64,000 bases of DNA from Rothia halotolerans (GTDB lineage Bacteria; Actinomycetota; Actinomycetes; Actinomycetales; Micrococcaceae), in the NCBI RefSeq assembly GCF_004136635.1, contig NZ_NOIU01000001.1, forward strand, positions 744,001 through 808,000, written 5' to 3'. The first letter of the stretch is position 1; the number at the start of each line of letters is the position of its first letter. The translations under genes were made by a program, and so were the position numbers. Below the pieces are notes generated by a model. That model made no database searches, had not been told where the DNA came from, and was given only the letters and a program-made list of their open reading frames with translations. Below, in pieces: positions 1 through 8,451 of the stretch.

Positions 1-393
1 CTCGTCGCCCGGGCGGGCCGAGCCCGCCCAGGCGACCGCGGGCCCGTCTCCGTGCATCACGAAGTCGAGCGCGAGCTCTCCGGCCGATGCATCCACCCAC
101 CGAGGGGTGTAGTCCCGGGTCAGGCGCAGGGGCGCGTCCGTCCACTCGATCCCGTTCTCCAGCTGGCGCGGGAGGACGTCGCTCACCGGGCCGCTCTCGG
201 CGAAGATGAGCTTGACGTGGTCGTCGAATCCCGGCGCCGCGAAGGCGGGGGCCTCCGCGCCGTCCCGCGAGCCCGCCAGGAGCTGCTCGCCGCCGAGGCG
301 GACCCGGCGCATGCGCGGGGTCACGTCCTCGACGTCGAGCACCTCGACGGTCCGCAGGATCAGCGGGTGGATGATCAGCTGGTGGTGGCTCAT
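1..393 (-). CDS. Siderophore-interacting protein (FAD-binding ferric-siderophore reductase), partial
   Basis: The visible 131 codons are the N-terminus of a ViuB/SIP-family flavoprotein; the rest lies beyond the left edge. The start is ATG at 393, reading MSHHQLIIHPLILRTVEV, followed by the typical first beta strand with VTPRMRRVRLGG, a glycine-rich turn, DDHVKLIF (near the FAD-binding site in this family) and LTRDYTPRW, which matches the family's R-x-Y-T-x-R flavin motif. These cytoplasmic enzymes reduce ferric iron from imported siderophores using NAD(P)H. The ATG overlaps the stop of the upstream lipoprotein gene by four bases (ATGA), so the two are translationally coupled and presumably share the iron box upstream. 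The family call is firm; the siderophore is unknown. Confidence 0.88.
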   Translation of the reverse strand, partial: MSHHQLIIHPLILRTVEVLDVEDVTPRMRRVRLGGEQLLAGSRDGAEAPAFAAPGFDDHVKLIFAESGPVSDVLPRQLENGIEWTDAPLRLTRDYTPRWVDASAGELALDFVMHGDGPAVAWAGSARPGDE

Positions 394-1400
394 TTGCCGA
401 AGTTCTCCTCCACCTGGTCGAGCAGGGCCATCGCCTCGTCGTAGTCGTGGCGGGAGGCCCAGTACGGCAGGTCGTAGGCGTGGCCGTTCTGGAACGCGGG
501 CAGGTCCTGCCACACGGGACGATCCTTCAGCTCGTCCACCGAGAGCGTGTCGGCGTTGAACCCGTTGACGAAGACCGTCTCCGAGTCTACGAGCTGACCG
601 AGCTGCTCGGTGGACAGCTCCGCCATGTCCCCGCCCTGGGTGTAGGGCTCCAGGTTGTTCTCCTCCGTCAGCGGGTTGACCTCGAAGCCGAGGTCGGAGA
701 AGAGCTCCGGCAGGGCCGAGTTGTCGAAGGCCAGGTACGGGGTGCCGTCGGCCACCACGGAGATGAACGACGTCGGCTGCGGGGGAACCTCGATGTTGCC
801 GCGCACGTCCTCGATGCGGGCGTCGTAGTCGCTCAGCATCTCGTCGTACTTGTCCTGCTTGCCGAAGGTGTCCACGGCCAGGAACTTCAGCTGGTCCTGC
901 CAGGTCTCGAAGCCCTTGTCCACCATCACGGTCGGGGCGATGTCCGAGAGGTCGTCGTAGATCTCGTCGGCCTGGAAGTAGGGGAAGCCCCAGCCGCCGG
1001 CGATGATCAGGTCCGGCTCGGCGGCCATGATGGACTCCAGGTCGAAGCCCTCGGTGCTCCAGGGCAGGAACTCCGTGCCGTCCTCCTCGGGCTTGTCGCC
1101 CCACATGTCGGAGAACTCGCCGTCGCCGTCCGCGTCCTCGGGGACCACGTTCGTCACGGGGACGTCCAGGTCGTAGAGGTAGCCGGCCAGGGCGTAATTC
1201 AGCACGACGACCTTCTGCGGGTCGCCCGGCACCGTCACGTCGCCCTTGGGGGTGGAGACCGTGCGGTCGGCCGACTGCTCGGCGGACTGGCTGCTGTCGG
1301 AGCTGGCCTCGTCGGCGCCCTGCGAGCATCCGGCCAGGCCGATCGTCGATGCGACCAGCAGCGACACTGTCAGCTTGGACAGGGTGGAGAATTTAGACAT
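390..1400 (-). CDS. Iron-siderophore ABC transporter substrate-binding lipoprotein
   Basis: This 336-residue protein is a class III periplasmic-binding-type lipoprotein of the FecB/FepB/FhuD group. The N-terminus has a charged start, a hydrophobic stretch and the lipobox LAGC with Cys25 as the predicted lipidation site, followed by a Ser/Asp-rich linker. The mature part shows the family pattern: VTVPGDPQKVVVLNYALAGY, then EPDLIIAGG near residue 130 and a C-terminal region ending in a helix with DQVEENFGK. It should capture a ferric siderophore outside the membrane for an importer not in view. It is the first gene of a coupled pair with the siderophore reductase. A DtxR-like box lies about 90 bases upstream of the start. 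Confidence 0.93.
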   Translation of the reverse strand: MSKFSTLSKLTVSLLVASTIGLAGCSQGADEASSDSSQSAEQSADRTVSTPKGDVTVPGDPQKVVVLNYALAGYLYDLDVPVTNVVPEDADGDGEFSDMWGDKPEEDGTEFLPWSTEGFDLESIMAAEPDLIIAGGWGFPYFQADEIYDDLSDIAPTVMVDKGFETWQDQLKFLAVDTFGKQDKYDEMLSDYDARIEDVRGNIEVPPQPTSFISVVADGTPYLAFDNSALPELFSDLGFEVNPLTEENNLEPYTQGGDMAELSTEQLGQLVDSETVFVNGFNADTLSVDELKDRPVWQDLPAFQNGHAYDLPYWASRHDYDEAMALLDQVEENFGK

Positions 1401-1488
1401 ATTTCATTCCTCAAAGGTGAACCGGCGGCCGACCCCGCTCTCGCGGGGCCGCCGCTGTGATCTCGGCGCGCGATGACGACGCGCGAAG

Positions 1489-1507
1489 ATAGGTTAGCAT
1501 GCCCTAA
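1489..1507 (-). promoter_or_regulatory. DtxR/IdeR-type iron box
   Basis: Read on the minus strand the 19 bases are TTAGGGCATGCTAACCTAT, which match the DtxR/IdeR consensus TTAGGTTAGGCTAACCTAA at 15 positions. The site is upstream of the substrate-binding lipoprotein gene, in the position expected for iron-dependent repression. The match to the consensus is seen; repression by an iron-loaded DtxR-family protein is inferred. Confidence 0.8.
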
Positions 1508-2002
1508 GCTGGCGCTCCCAGGGCGGGCCGTCACGTGACTTCCCGTTGCGGGTTCCGGGACCGCTCGGCGCACACGCAGAGGTTTGACGCAGTCCGCCGC
1601 ATCGAATCCCCCCTTCGGACGGCGGCCGGGGGTTGCGGAACGGACGCAACTGCCCCGGCAGCCCGGGTCTCACCCTCCCCTTGTCTGGGCGCCCGTCTCC
1701 GGCGGCCCTTGCGGACTTAAGTCGCAGCTCTAAAGTCTGTGTTTTTTCGAACCGGTCGATGCCCGGGGAAGCCTGGTCAAGACGTTCGAACCAGGCATCA
1801 GCACTCTCATCAGCGGGTTCTTTCCCAGAATCACGAAAGGCGCCAACCCGCCCTCCCAGAAACCGCGCCCCTGCCATATACAAGAAAGTAAATTCCCCTT
1901 GACTTCCACAGTCGGGGCAGCATGTCATAAACCCATGGGGCAGTGGCATCGTCACAGTTCAACTGCGGGGAAACCCAGGAAATCGTGACCGGCAGAAGGT
2001 GA
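1508..2002. other. Gene-poor stretch with one doubtful minus-strand ORF
   Basis: This 495-base stretch has less GC bias than its surroundings and no gene I can support. A minus-strand frame from about 1928 down to 1494 begins MTCCPDCGSQGEFTFLYMAG, whose CxxCxxxxC-like start resembles a zinc ribbon. Its second half is arginine- and proline-rich noise, it runs into the iron box, and no good ribosome binding site precedes it. It may be the decayed remnant of a small gene or only chance. Confidence 0.3.
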
Positions 2003-2335
2003 TTGAACACAGTGCAACGAATACAGAAATCTCTCGTGAGGCGCCCATGTCGGAAGAGCGTTCAGGAGCTTGAAAAAGAGCTCAGCCTGGTTCATGAGAG
2101 AATTCGGGATCACCCCTTCAACGCTCCGACCTATGCGGAGAGCCAGGCTCTCATCGAGTCCATGAAAGGTCAGGACCGGGAGGAGATTCAACGGGAGCTG
2201 TCCGTTCGGGGGCTTCCGCGCCTCCAGGATGGGGGCAGGACATTGGTGCGCCATCTGTGGGGGTTCTGGAAGCTGCATCGCTCGCGCCGCCTCCTCGAGA
2301 AGAGGATCCGCCGCCGGAAGCATCGCACCGGGTGA
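2003..2335 (+). CDS. Hypothetical basic helical protein (110 aa)
   Basis: This frame encodes a strongly charged, helix-prone protein with no family I recognise. Residues 20 to 40 (ELEKELSLVHERIRDH) look like a short coiled coil, and the C-terminus is very basic (RSRRLLEKRIRRRKHR), which could bind nucleic acid or membrane. The suggested TTG start has AGAAGG three bases upstream; a GTG nine bases further on is an alternative with more normal spacing. Codon third positions are clearly less GC-rich than in flanking genes, so it may be acquired DNA. It stands alone between the iron locus and putA. Whether it is expressed is uncertain. Confidence 0.4.
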   Translation: MNTVQRIQKSLVRRPCRKSVQELEKELSLVHERIRDHPFNAPTYAESQALIESMKGQDREEIQRELSVRGLPRLQDGGRTLVRHLWGFWKLHRSRRLLEKRIRRRKHRTG

Positions 2336-2440
2336 TGATCGGCGAGGCCCTTGCTCGGCGGCGCCTACCGGCCCCCTGCCGGTCTCGTCCTCACATTATG
2401 ACCTACAGGCTGGGCCGGCCGCATGGCCTGGAGGCTGGGC

Positions 2441-2467
2441 CGGCCGCCATCTTCACGATGGCGGCCG
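2441..2467 (-). terminator. Stem-loop after putA
   Basis: A perfect 10-base-pair inverted repeat (CGGCCGCCAT, loop CTTCACG, ATGGCGGCCG) sits eleven bases beyond the putA stop codon. It has no clear T tract, as is common for actinobacterial hairpin terminators. A direct copy of GGCTGGGCCGGCCGC lies just beyond it. Confidence 0.6.
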
Positions 2468-2477
2468 TCCCGCATCC

Positions 2478-5400
2478 TCAGCCCTTCAGCTCGTCCGCCA
2501 GCGCGTGGAACGCCGAGGAGGGGTTGCCGAAGCGGTGCAGGGTGATCGAGAGCGCCTGCTCCTTGACCCAGTACCGCAGCTCGACGCGGCCCGAGGCGGT
2601 CACGGCGTCGTCGAGCAGGGCGACCTCCGGGCGGGCGGCCAGCCGCTCCCGGACGGCCGGGGCCAGCGTGCCGACCACGCGGACGCGGGCCCCCACCGAG
2701 TCGTCGTACGCGCCGTCGGCGAGCCGGGCCGTGAAGGCGGCGTCGTCGCGCGTCTCGGGGGCGGCGAAGCCCAGCCGGCCGGTGGCGAGCGCGAGCAGCG
2801 CGGAGACCTCGGGGGCGACGTCGGGATCGGCCACGATGCGCACCCCCGCGCCGGCGCGCCGAGCGGCGAGCAGCGCGCGGACCGCCTCGACCGCGCCGGC
2901 GTCGGCGGACACGCGCAGCACCAGCTCCGCCGGGCGGTACCGGAAGATGTTGGCCTCGCTGCGCAGGCCGGTGAGATCCCGGGCCGCGCCGAACTCGGTG
3001 GCCCAGGCCGCGGCGTCGTCGGCGGCGGCCTCGCCCAGCCAGGCGGTGCCCTCCGCGCCGAGCAGGCCCTCGGACTCGATCCGCTTCAGCAGCGCGTCCA
3101 CCGCGGCGTCGCCGGAGGGGCGGCGCTCGGCACCGGGCCGGGCGGCGTCGTGCCAGGAGCCCATCATCATGACGTAGTTGGGGCCGCCGGCCTTGGAGCC
3201 CAGCCCCACCGAGGACTGCTTCCAGCCGCCGAAGGACTGGCGCTGGACGATCGCGCCGGTGATGCCGCGGTTGACGTAGGCGTTGCCGACCTGGACCTCC
3301 TCGGCCCAGCGGCGCACCTCGGCGGGGTCCAGGCTGTGGATGCCGCCGGTCAGGCCGAAGTCGGTGGCGTTCTGCAGCTCGATGCCCTCGTCCAGGTCCT
3401 TGGCCCGCATGAGGCCGAGCACCGGGCCGAAGACCTCGGTGAGGTGGAAGAAGGACCCGGGCCTGACGCCGTCCTTGATGCCCGGGGACCAGAGCCGGCC
3501 CGACTCGTCGAGCTGCCTCGGCTCGAGCAGCCAGCGCTCGCCCTCCTCGAGCTGGGTCAGCGCGCGGCGGAGCTTGTCGCTGGGCAGCTCTGTCAGCGGG
3601 CCCATCGTCGCGGAGAGGTTGACGGGCCAGTCCACGACCATCGAGGCGGCGGCGTCGACCAGCTGGCGGCGGAACCGCTCGGAGTCGTAGACGCTGCCGA
3701 CCAGGATGCCGAGCGAGGCGGCGGAGCACTTCTGGCCCGCGTGGCCGAAGGCCGAGTGGACGAGGTCCGCGACGGCGAGGTCGCGGTCCGCGGCCGGGGT
3801 CACGACCAGGGCGTTCTTGCCCGAGGTCTCCGCCGCGATCTTCAGCTCGGGGCGCCAGGAGGCGAACATCGAGGCGGTCTCCGAGGCGCCGGTGAGGATC
3901 ACGCGGTCCACGCCGGGGTGGCTGACCAGCGCGCGGCCGGCGTCGCGGTCGGCCGGGTAGACCCCGCGCAGCACCTCGCGCGGGACGCCCGCCTCCCACA
4001 GGGCCTCCAGGATGGCCATCGAACAGTGCGGGGTCGGCTTCGAGGGCTTGTGGACGACGCCGGCGCCGGCCGCGAGCGCGGCGAAGGTCGAGCCGGCCGG
4101 GATCGCGAGCGGGAAGTTCCACGGCGGGGTCACCAGGACCACCCGGTCCGGGGTGAACCCGGCGTTGCCCACCTCCTCCAGCTCCAGCGCGGAGTGCGCG
4201 TAGTAGCGGGCGAAGTCGATGGCCTCGGAGACCTCCGGGTCGGACTGCGCGACCGCCTTGCCGACCTCGGCGGCGGCGATCGAGACCAGGTGGCCGCGGC
4301 GGGTCGCGAGGATGTCCGCGGTGCGGTAGAGGATGCGGGCGCGCTCGGCGGCGGGCCGGGCGGCCCACTCGGCGGCGGCGTCGCGGACCGAGGCGACGAG
4401 GCCCTCCACGTCCGCGGTGCCCACGGTCTCGGGGGCGAGCTGCTCCTCGAGCCAGCCCTCGCGCGCGGAGGTCTCCACGGCATCGCGCGCCCACTGCTGG
4501 TTGGCGCGCAGCGAGGGGTCGGTGTCCGGCTCGTTGGCGAAGGGGGGCAGCGCGGCGTCGTCGGCGAGCGGCTCCGGCAGCGTCTCGGCGGAGCGGTCCT
4601 GCCGGTGCTGGGGCTTCGGCGCGGTCTCGCCCTCGGCCTCGAGGATCTCCTCGAGATCCCGCAGGGAGGCGCGGAAGCGGGCCTCCTCGCGGCGGAAGAT
4701 CTCGTTGCCCGGCTCCAGGTCGAAGATCCCGGACATGAAGTTCTCGCTCGCGGCGTTCTCCTCCAGGCGGCGCACGAGGTAGGAGATCGCGACGTCGAAC
4801 TCCTGAGGGCGCACGGCCGGGACGTAGAGCAGCAGCTGCCCGACGTCGGCGCTCACCGCGGCGGCCTGCTCCGTGGCCATGCCCTGCAGCATCTCGAACT
4901 CGATCCGCTCCGAGACCCCGCGCTCGACGCCGAGCAGGTGGGCGAAGGCGATGTCGAAGAGGTTGTGCCCGGCGACGCCGATGCGCAGCCCCTCCATGCG
5001 CTCGGGGGTGAACAGCCAGTGCAGCACGCGCTTGTAGTTGGCGTCGCTGGCCTGCTTGGACTCGCAGGTGGCCACGGGCCAGCCGGCGATCTCCGCGTGG
5101 ACCCGCTCCATGGCGAGGTTGGCGCCCTTGACCAGGCGCACCTTGATGCCGGCGCCGCCCTCGCGGACCCGGCGGGCGCCGAACTCGGAGAGCTCCTGCA
5201 TCGCCCCGAGCGCGTCCGGGAGGTAGGCCTGCAGCACGATCCCGGCCTCGAGGTCCTTGGTCTCGGGCAGGGAGAGCAGCCGGGTGAACACCTCGATGGT
5301 CAGGCGGAGGTCCCGGTACTCCTCCATGTCGAGGTTGATGAACTTGGATCCGGCGGGGGCCTTGGCCGCCTCGAGGTAGAGGGGGGTGAGGCGCCCGACG

Positions 5401-6044
5401 ACGTAGTCGACCGTCTCGTCGAAGCCCCACATGGAGATCTGCGAGGCGATCGAGGAGACCTTGATGGAGACGTAGTCGACGTCCTCGCGGGCGAGCAGCC
5501 GGCGGGTCTCCGCCAGGTGGTGGTCCGCCTCCCCCTCGCCGAGCACGGCCTCGCCCAGCAGGTTGATGTTCAGCCGGTGGCCGTCCTGGGTGAGGGTCGC
5601 GACGGCCTTGCCCAGCGGCTCGTCCCGGGCGTCCACGATCATGTGCCCGACCATCGAGCGGATCCGGGAGCGGGCGGCGGGGACCACCACGGAGGGCAGG
5701 TGCTTGGCCAGCGCCGAGCCGGCCTTGATCTGCGCGCGGTCCAGGGCGGAGAGCGTGGCGGGGGCGATCGCGCCGAGCTCGGAGAGCGCCTCGGCGGCGG
5801 CCTTCGAGTCCTCGGTGCGGATCACGCGGTCGACGAAGCCGACCGTGAAGTCGAGGCCCTTGGGGTCGGAGAGGACCGCGGCGAGGCGCTCGGCGGAGGG
5901 GTTGGGCTTGGCCGCGCCCCTGCCGGTCTCCAGCCAGCGGGTCACCTTGGCGGCGGCGGCATCGGCGAGCCGGTCCAGCGAGCCTGCGGTCTCCAGGCGG
6001 ATCTCCGGGGTCTTGGTGACGCGGGGGATGGTCGAGGTGTCCAA
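2478..6044 (-). CDS. putA: Bifunctional proline dehydrogenase / L-glutamate-gamma-semialdehyde dehydrogenase
   Basis: This 1188-residue enzyme converts proline to glutamate in two steps. The N-terminal half is the FAD-dependent proline dehydrogenase barrel, with LTRLL-type helices and the closing motif around ERIEFEMLQGMA and VRRLEENAA (about residues 375 to 435). The C-terminal half is an NAD-dependent aldehyde dehydrogenase with PWNFPLAIPAG, a glutamate at about residue 739 in AETSGKNA and the catalytic Cys773 in GQKCSAAS; the 34-residue spacing between them is normal. About 180 further residues form the C-terminal extension found in long PutA proteins. It has no N-terminal DNA-binding domain, so a separate regulator is needed; the divergent GntR-type gene is the obvious candidate. 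ATG at 6044 is preceded by GGAGGAA. Confidence 0.96.
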   Translation of the reverse strand: MDTSTIPRVTKTPEIRLETAGSLDRLADAAAAKVTRWLETGRGAAKPNPSAERLAAVLSDPKGLDFTVGFVDRVIRTEDSKAAAEALSELGAIAPATLSALDRAQIKAGSALAKHLPSVVVPAARSRIRSMVGHMIVDARDEPLGKAVATLTQDGHRLNINLLGEAVLGEGEADHHLAETRRLLAREDVDYVSIKVSSIASQISMWGFDETVDYVVGRLTPLYLEAAKAPAGSKFINLDMEEYRDLRLTIEVFTRLLSLPETKDLEAGIVLQAYLPDALGAMQELSEFGARRVREGGAGIKVRLVKGANLAMERVHAEIAGWPVATCESKQASDANYKRVLHWLFTPERMEGLRIGVAGHNLFDIAFAHLLGVERGVSERIEFEMLQGMATEQAAAVSADVGQLLLYVPAVRPQEFDVAISYLVRRLEENAASENFMSGIFDLEPGNEIFRREEARFRASLRDLEEILEAEGETAPKPQHRQDRSAETLPEPLADDAALPPFANEPDTDPSLRANQQWARDAVETSAREGWLEEQLAPETVGTADVEGLVASVRDAAAEWAARPAAERARILYRTADILATRRGHLVSIAAAEVGKAVAQSDPEVSEAIDFARYYAHSALELEEVGNAGFTPDRVVLVTPPWNFPLAIPAGSTFAALAAGAGVVHKPSKPTPHCSMAILEALWEAGVPREVLRGVYPADRDAGRALVSHPGVDRVILTGASETASMFASWRPELKIAAETSGKNALVVTPAADRDLAVADLVHSAFGHAGQKCSAASLGILVGSVYDSERFRRQLVDAAASMVVDWPVNLSATMGPLTELPSDKLRRALTQLEEGERWLLEPRQLDESGRLWSPGIKDGVRPGSFFHLTEVFGPVLGLMRAKDLDEGIELQNATDFGLTGGIHSLDPAEVRRWAEEVQVGNAYVNRGITGAIVQRQSFGGWKQSSVGLGSKAGGPNYVMMMGSWHDAARPGAERRPSGDAAVDALLKRIESEGLLGAEGTAWLGEAAADDAAAWATEFGAARDLTGLRSEANIFRYRPAELVLRVSADAGAVEAVRALLAARRAGAGVRIVADPDVAPEVSALLALATGRLGFAAPETRDDAAFTARLADGAYDDSVGARVRVVGTLAPAVRERLAARPEVALLDDAVTASGRVELRYWVKEQALSITLHRFGNPSSAFHALADELKG

Positions 6045-6241
6045 GGCGTTCCTCCTTCGGGAGTCTTCGGGGCGGGCCCCGGGGATGAGGGGTGGCCGCG
6101 CGGGGATCCTGCGCGGCGAAGGTGGTGTGCGGTGGGGCGGCGCGTCGTCGGGCCGCTCACGGATCCCAGTGTGTGCCGCGTCGCGCTGCCGGGGGAAGCG
6201 GCGGGATGGCCTTGGAGACAGCTTTGAGTCAGAATTGAGCC

Positions 6242-7681
6242 ATGGCCTCTCCCGTCCCCTCCCGCCGCCCCCTCCCGGCGGCGCCCGGGCCCGCGGCCCC
6301 GCGCCGGGGGAGGCCGCGGATCCAGGAGGCCGCGGACGACATCGTGGCCAGCGTCCTGGCGACCGCCGGCCCGCGCGTGGGAACCCGTGACTTCTCGACC
6401 CGCCGCATCGCCCTGCTGACCGGGCTCAGCCAGTCGGTGGTGAGCCGCTCGGTGACGAGGATCCGCAGCTCGTCCTGGTCCGCGGGGTCCGCCGGGGAGG
6501 GGCGGACGATGCAGCTGGCGGAGTTCCGCATCGAGTTCCCCCGCATCGTGATCATCTTCGACGACGCCGCGTCCTCCCCGCCCGCCGAGCCTCAGTCCTC
6601 CGCGCGCCGCGCCGCGGCCCTTATGGCGGCGCTGCGGGTCTCCGGCGCCCGCGACTGGCCCTCCGAGGCGGCCCCTCCCGCGGAGGACGAGAGCCTGCCC
6701 GCCGGCGTCCTGCGCCTGGTCTGGGAGCCCTGGGCCCAGCCGTGGGAGGACTTCCTCGGCCAGGTCTCAGCGGCGCTGGACGCGTGCGTGCCCGGCGTCG
6801 ACGCCATCCCCGGGGACCTGCTGGGCCAGCTGGCGGCGCGGGTCGGCAGAGGCCTGCTGGGGGTGCGCTGGCGCCGTCGGGACGCGCCGCCGCAGGGCCG
6901 GGCGTGGCGGGAAATCGAGGAGAGTTTTGAATCGAACACCCTCACGGTCCCGGAGTTCCCGGCACCGGGACGGGCGAGGGGAGGTCCCCGCTGGCTCCCC
7001 CAGGCGGGGCTGTCCATCACCGAGCAGATCGCCATCTCCCTGCGCAAGGAGGTCATGAACACCGGCTTCCGCCCGGGCGACCGCCTCTCCCCCGCCGGCC
7101 TCGCCGCCAGGATGGGACTGACCATGCCCACGGTGCGGGCCGCGATGCGCCGCATGGTCGACGACGGCCTGCTCGCCTACGCGGACGGCCACTTCGCGGT
7201 GCCGGCGGTGACGGGCCAGGACGTCATCGACCTCTACGCCTCGCGGCTGCACGTGGGCTCGGTGCTGCTGCGGGGCTGCGCCGCCCAGCCGCGGCACCGG
7301 CTGCTCGCCCCGCGGCTGGCGCTGCGCTCGCTCGAGGCCGCCGCGGCCGAGGGGACCAGCGCCGACGTCGACCAGGCCGACCTCCACTTCCAGCAGGAGC
7401 TCGCGGACGCGAGCGGGCTGACCCAGTCCGCCCGGACCTTCCACGCCCTGACCCTGCGCGTGCGGATGTTCATCTCCGTGCTGCAGCTGGACTACAGCCC
7501 GGCCGTGGAGCGCATCCTCGCCGACGACCGCCGCATTCTCGCCGCCCTGCTCGAGGGCGCGCCCGACGACGCCGTCGCCCGCTGGCGCGCCAAGCTGGAC
7601 AACGCGGTCCGCCACATGACGGCGCTGTCCCCGACGTCCTTCGACCGGGACCTGTGGGGGCGGTTGACGGCGTGGCGGTGA
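6242..7681 (+). CDS. GntR-family regulator with an extra N-terminal HTH-like domain
   Basis: The 479-residue protein is about twice the length of a FadR/VanR-type GntR regulator. Residues from about 260 to the end form the ordinary GntR architecture: a winged helix (ITEQIAISLRKEVMNTG, then GLAARMGLTMPTVRAAMRRM) followed by an all-helical FCD-like effector domain. The first 75 residues start with RRGRPRIQE and a helical segment, IALLTGLSQSVVSRSVTRI, that looks like a second helix-turn-helix. The middle (80 to 230) resembles no family I know. It is divergent from putA across a 197-base gap, so it probably controls proline catabolism. No good Shine-Dalgarno sequence precedes the ATG, and a slightly later start cannot be excluded. 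Confidence 0.75.
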   Translation: MASPVPSRRPLPAAPGPAAPRRGRPRIQEAADDIVASVLATAGPRVGTRDFSTRRIALLTGLSQSVVSRSVTRIRSSSWSAGSAGEGRTMQLAEFRIEFPRIVIIFDDAASSPPAEPQSSARRAAALMAALRVSGARDWPSEAAPPAEDESLPAGVLRLVWEPWAQPWEDFLGQVSAALDACVPGVDAIPGDLLGQLAARVGRGLLGVRWRRRDAPPQGRAWREIEESFESNTLTVPEFPAPGRARGGPRWLPQAGLSITEQIAISLRKEVMNTGFRPGDRLSPAGLAARMGLTMPTVRAAMRRMVDDGLLAYADGHFAVPAVTGQDVIDLYASRLHVGSVLLRGCAAQPRHRLLAPRLALRSLEAAAAEGTSADVDQADLHFQQELADASGLTQSARTFHALTLRVRMFISVLQLDYSPAVERILADDRRILAALLEGAPDDAVARWRAKLDNAVRHMTALSPTSFDRDLWGRLTAWR

Positions 7682-7722
7682 GCGGGCCCGCGCCCCGGCC
7701 AGAGCCGGCCCCGGACGCAGAG

Positions 7723-7757
7723 CGGCCCGGAGGGTGCGCTGAGCGCCCTCCGGGCCG
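7723..7757. terminator. Bidirectional terminator between the GntR-type gene and hxlA
   Basis: CGGCCCGGAGGG and CCCTCCGGGCCG form a perfect 12-base-pair stem around an 11-base loop that can itself pair further. It lies between two convergent genes and can end transcription from both sides. Confidence 0.75.
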
Positions 7758-7775
7758 TCGCCTCCCGAGAGGCGC

Positions 7776-8402
7776 CTAGGCGGTGATGTTCGCCTTGATC
7801 CGCTCCGCGGCGGCACCGGGGTCCTCGGCGCTGTAGATCGCGCTCCCGGCGACGGCGACCTGCGCCCCGGCCTCCTGCACCTCCTGCACCGAGCCCGCGT
7901 TGATGCCGCCGGCGACCGAGAAGGCCACCCCGGACTGCCTGCCGGCCTCGAGCAGGCTGCGGAAGTCGTAGCCCTCCTCGGCCTGCTCGTCGAGCCCGGC
8001 GTGCATCTCCACGAAGTCGACGCCGAGGTCGATGACCTCCTTGGCCCGGCGGGCCTTGTCCGGGGACCCGATGAGGTCCACGACGACGCCCTTGTCGTGC
8101 TTGCGCGCGGCCTGCACGGCGCCGCTGATGGTGCTGTCCCCGGCCACGCCCAGCACCGTCACCAGGTCGGCGCCGGCCTTGAAGGCCTCGTCGGCCTCCA
8201 GCTCGCCGGCGTCCATCGTCTTCAGGTCGGCGAGGACCGTCTTGTCCGGATGGGCCTCCTTCACGGCCGTGATGGCGGAGAAGCCCTCGCTCTTGACCAG
8301 AGGGGTGCCCAGCTCCAGGATGTCGATGTGCGGGGCGGCCGCCTGTGCCAGGCGCAGGGCGTCGTCGGTGGTCAGCGTGTCCATGGCGAACTGCAGTTGC
8401 AT
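7776..8402 (-). CDS. hxlA: 3-hexulose-6-phosphate synthase
   Basis: The product condenses formaldehyde with ribulose 5-phosphate to hexulose 6-phosphate, or runs in reverse to make pentose phosphate. The 208 residues form a TIM barrel of the orotidine-decarboxylase superfamily with the signature segments ELGTPLVKSEG, LADLKTMDAGE, ADLVTVLGVAG and FSVAGGIN. The ATG at 8402 follows AAAGGA with good spacing, which is better than the upstream in-frame ATG at 8435. It lies 49 bases after hxlB on the same strand, so the two enzymes of the ribulose monophosphate pathway are made together. The role may be formaldehyde fixation or detoxification, or pentose supply. Recognition of the family is firm. 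Confidence 0.93.
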   Translation of the reverse strand: MQLQFAMDTLTTDDALRLAQAAAPHIDILELGTPLVKSEGFSAITAVKEAHPDKTVLADLKTMDAGELEADEAFKAGADLVTVLGVAGDSTISGAVQAARKHDKGVVVDLIGSPDKARRAKEVIDLGVDFVEMHAGLDEQAEEGYDFRSLLEAGRQSGVAFSVAGGINAGSVQEVQEAGAQVAVAGSAIYSAEDPGAAAERIKANITA

Positions 8403-8451
8403 ATTTGTTCCTTTCATCGGGGTCTTCGACGTCACTCGGGGTCCGAGGAGG

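Noticed and set aside
447-1460. A 337-residue plus-strand frame over the lipoprotein gene
   Set aside because: It is the mirror of the lipoprotein coding sequence, valine- and glycine-rich, without family motifs.
1952-2323. A 123-residue minus-strand frame opposite the hypothetical gene at 2003
   Set aside because: It could be coding as well as its partner, but it has no ribosome binding site and no motif; I kept only the plus-strand one at low confidence.
2400-2440. Direct GGCTGGGCCGGCCGC repeats as attachment site
   Set aside because: No integrase or other mobile-element gene is near; it is more likely part of the terminator region.
2229-6227. A 1332-residue open frame on the plus strand across putA
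   Set aside because: It is antisense to a clear PutA enzyme, with low-complexity Gly/Ala/Arg composition, as expected from very GC-rich codons.
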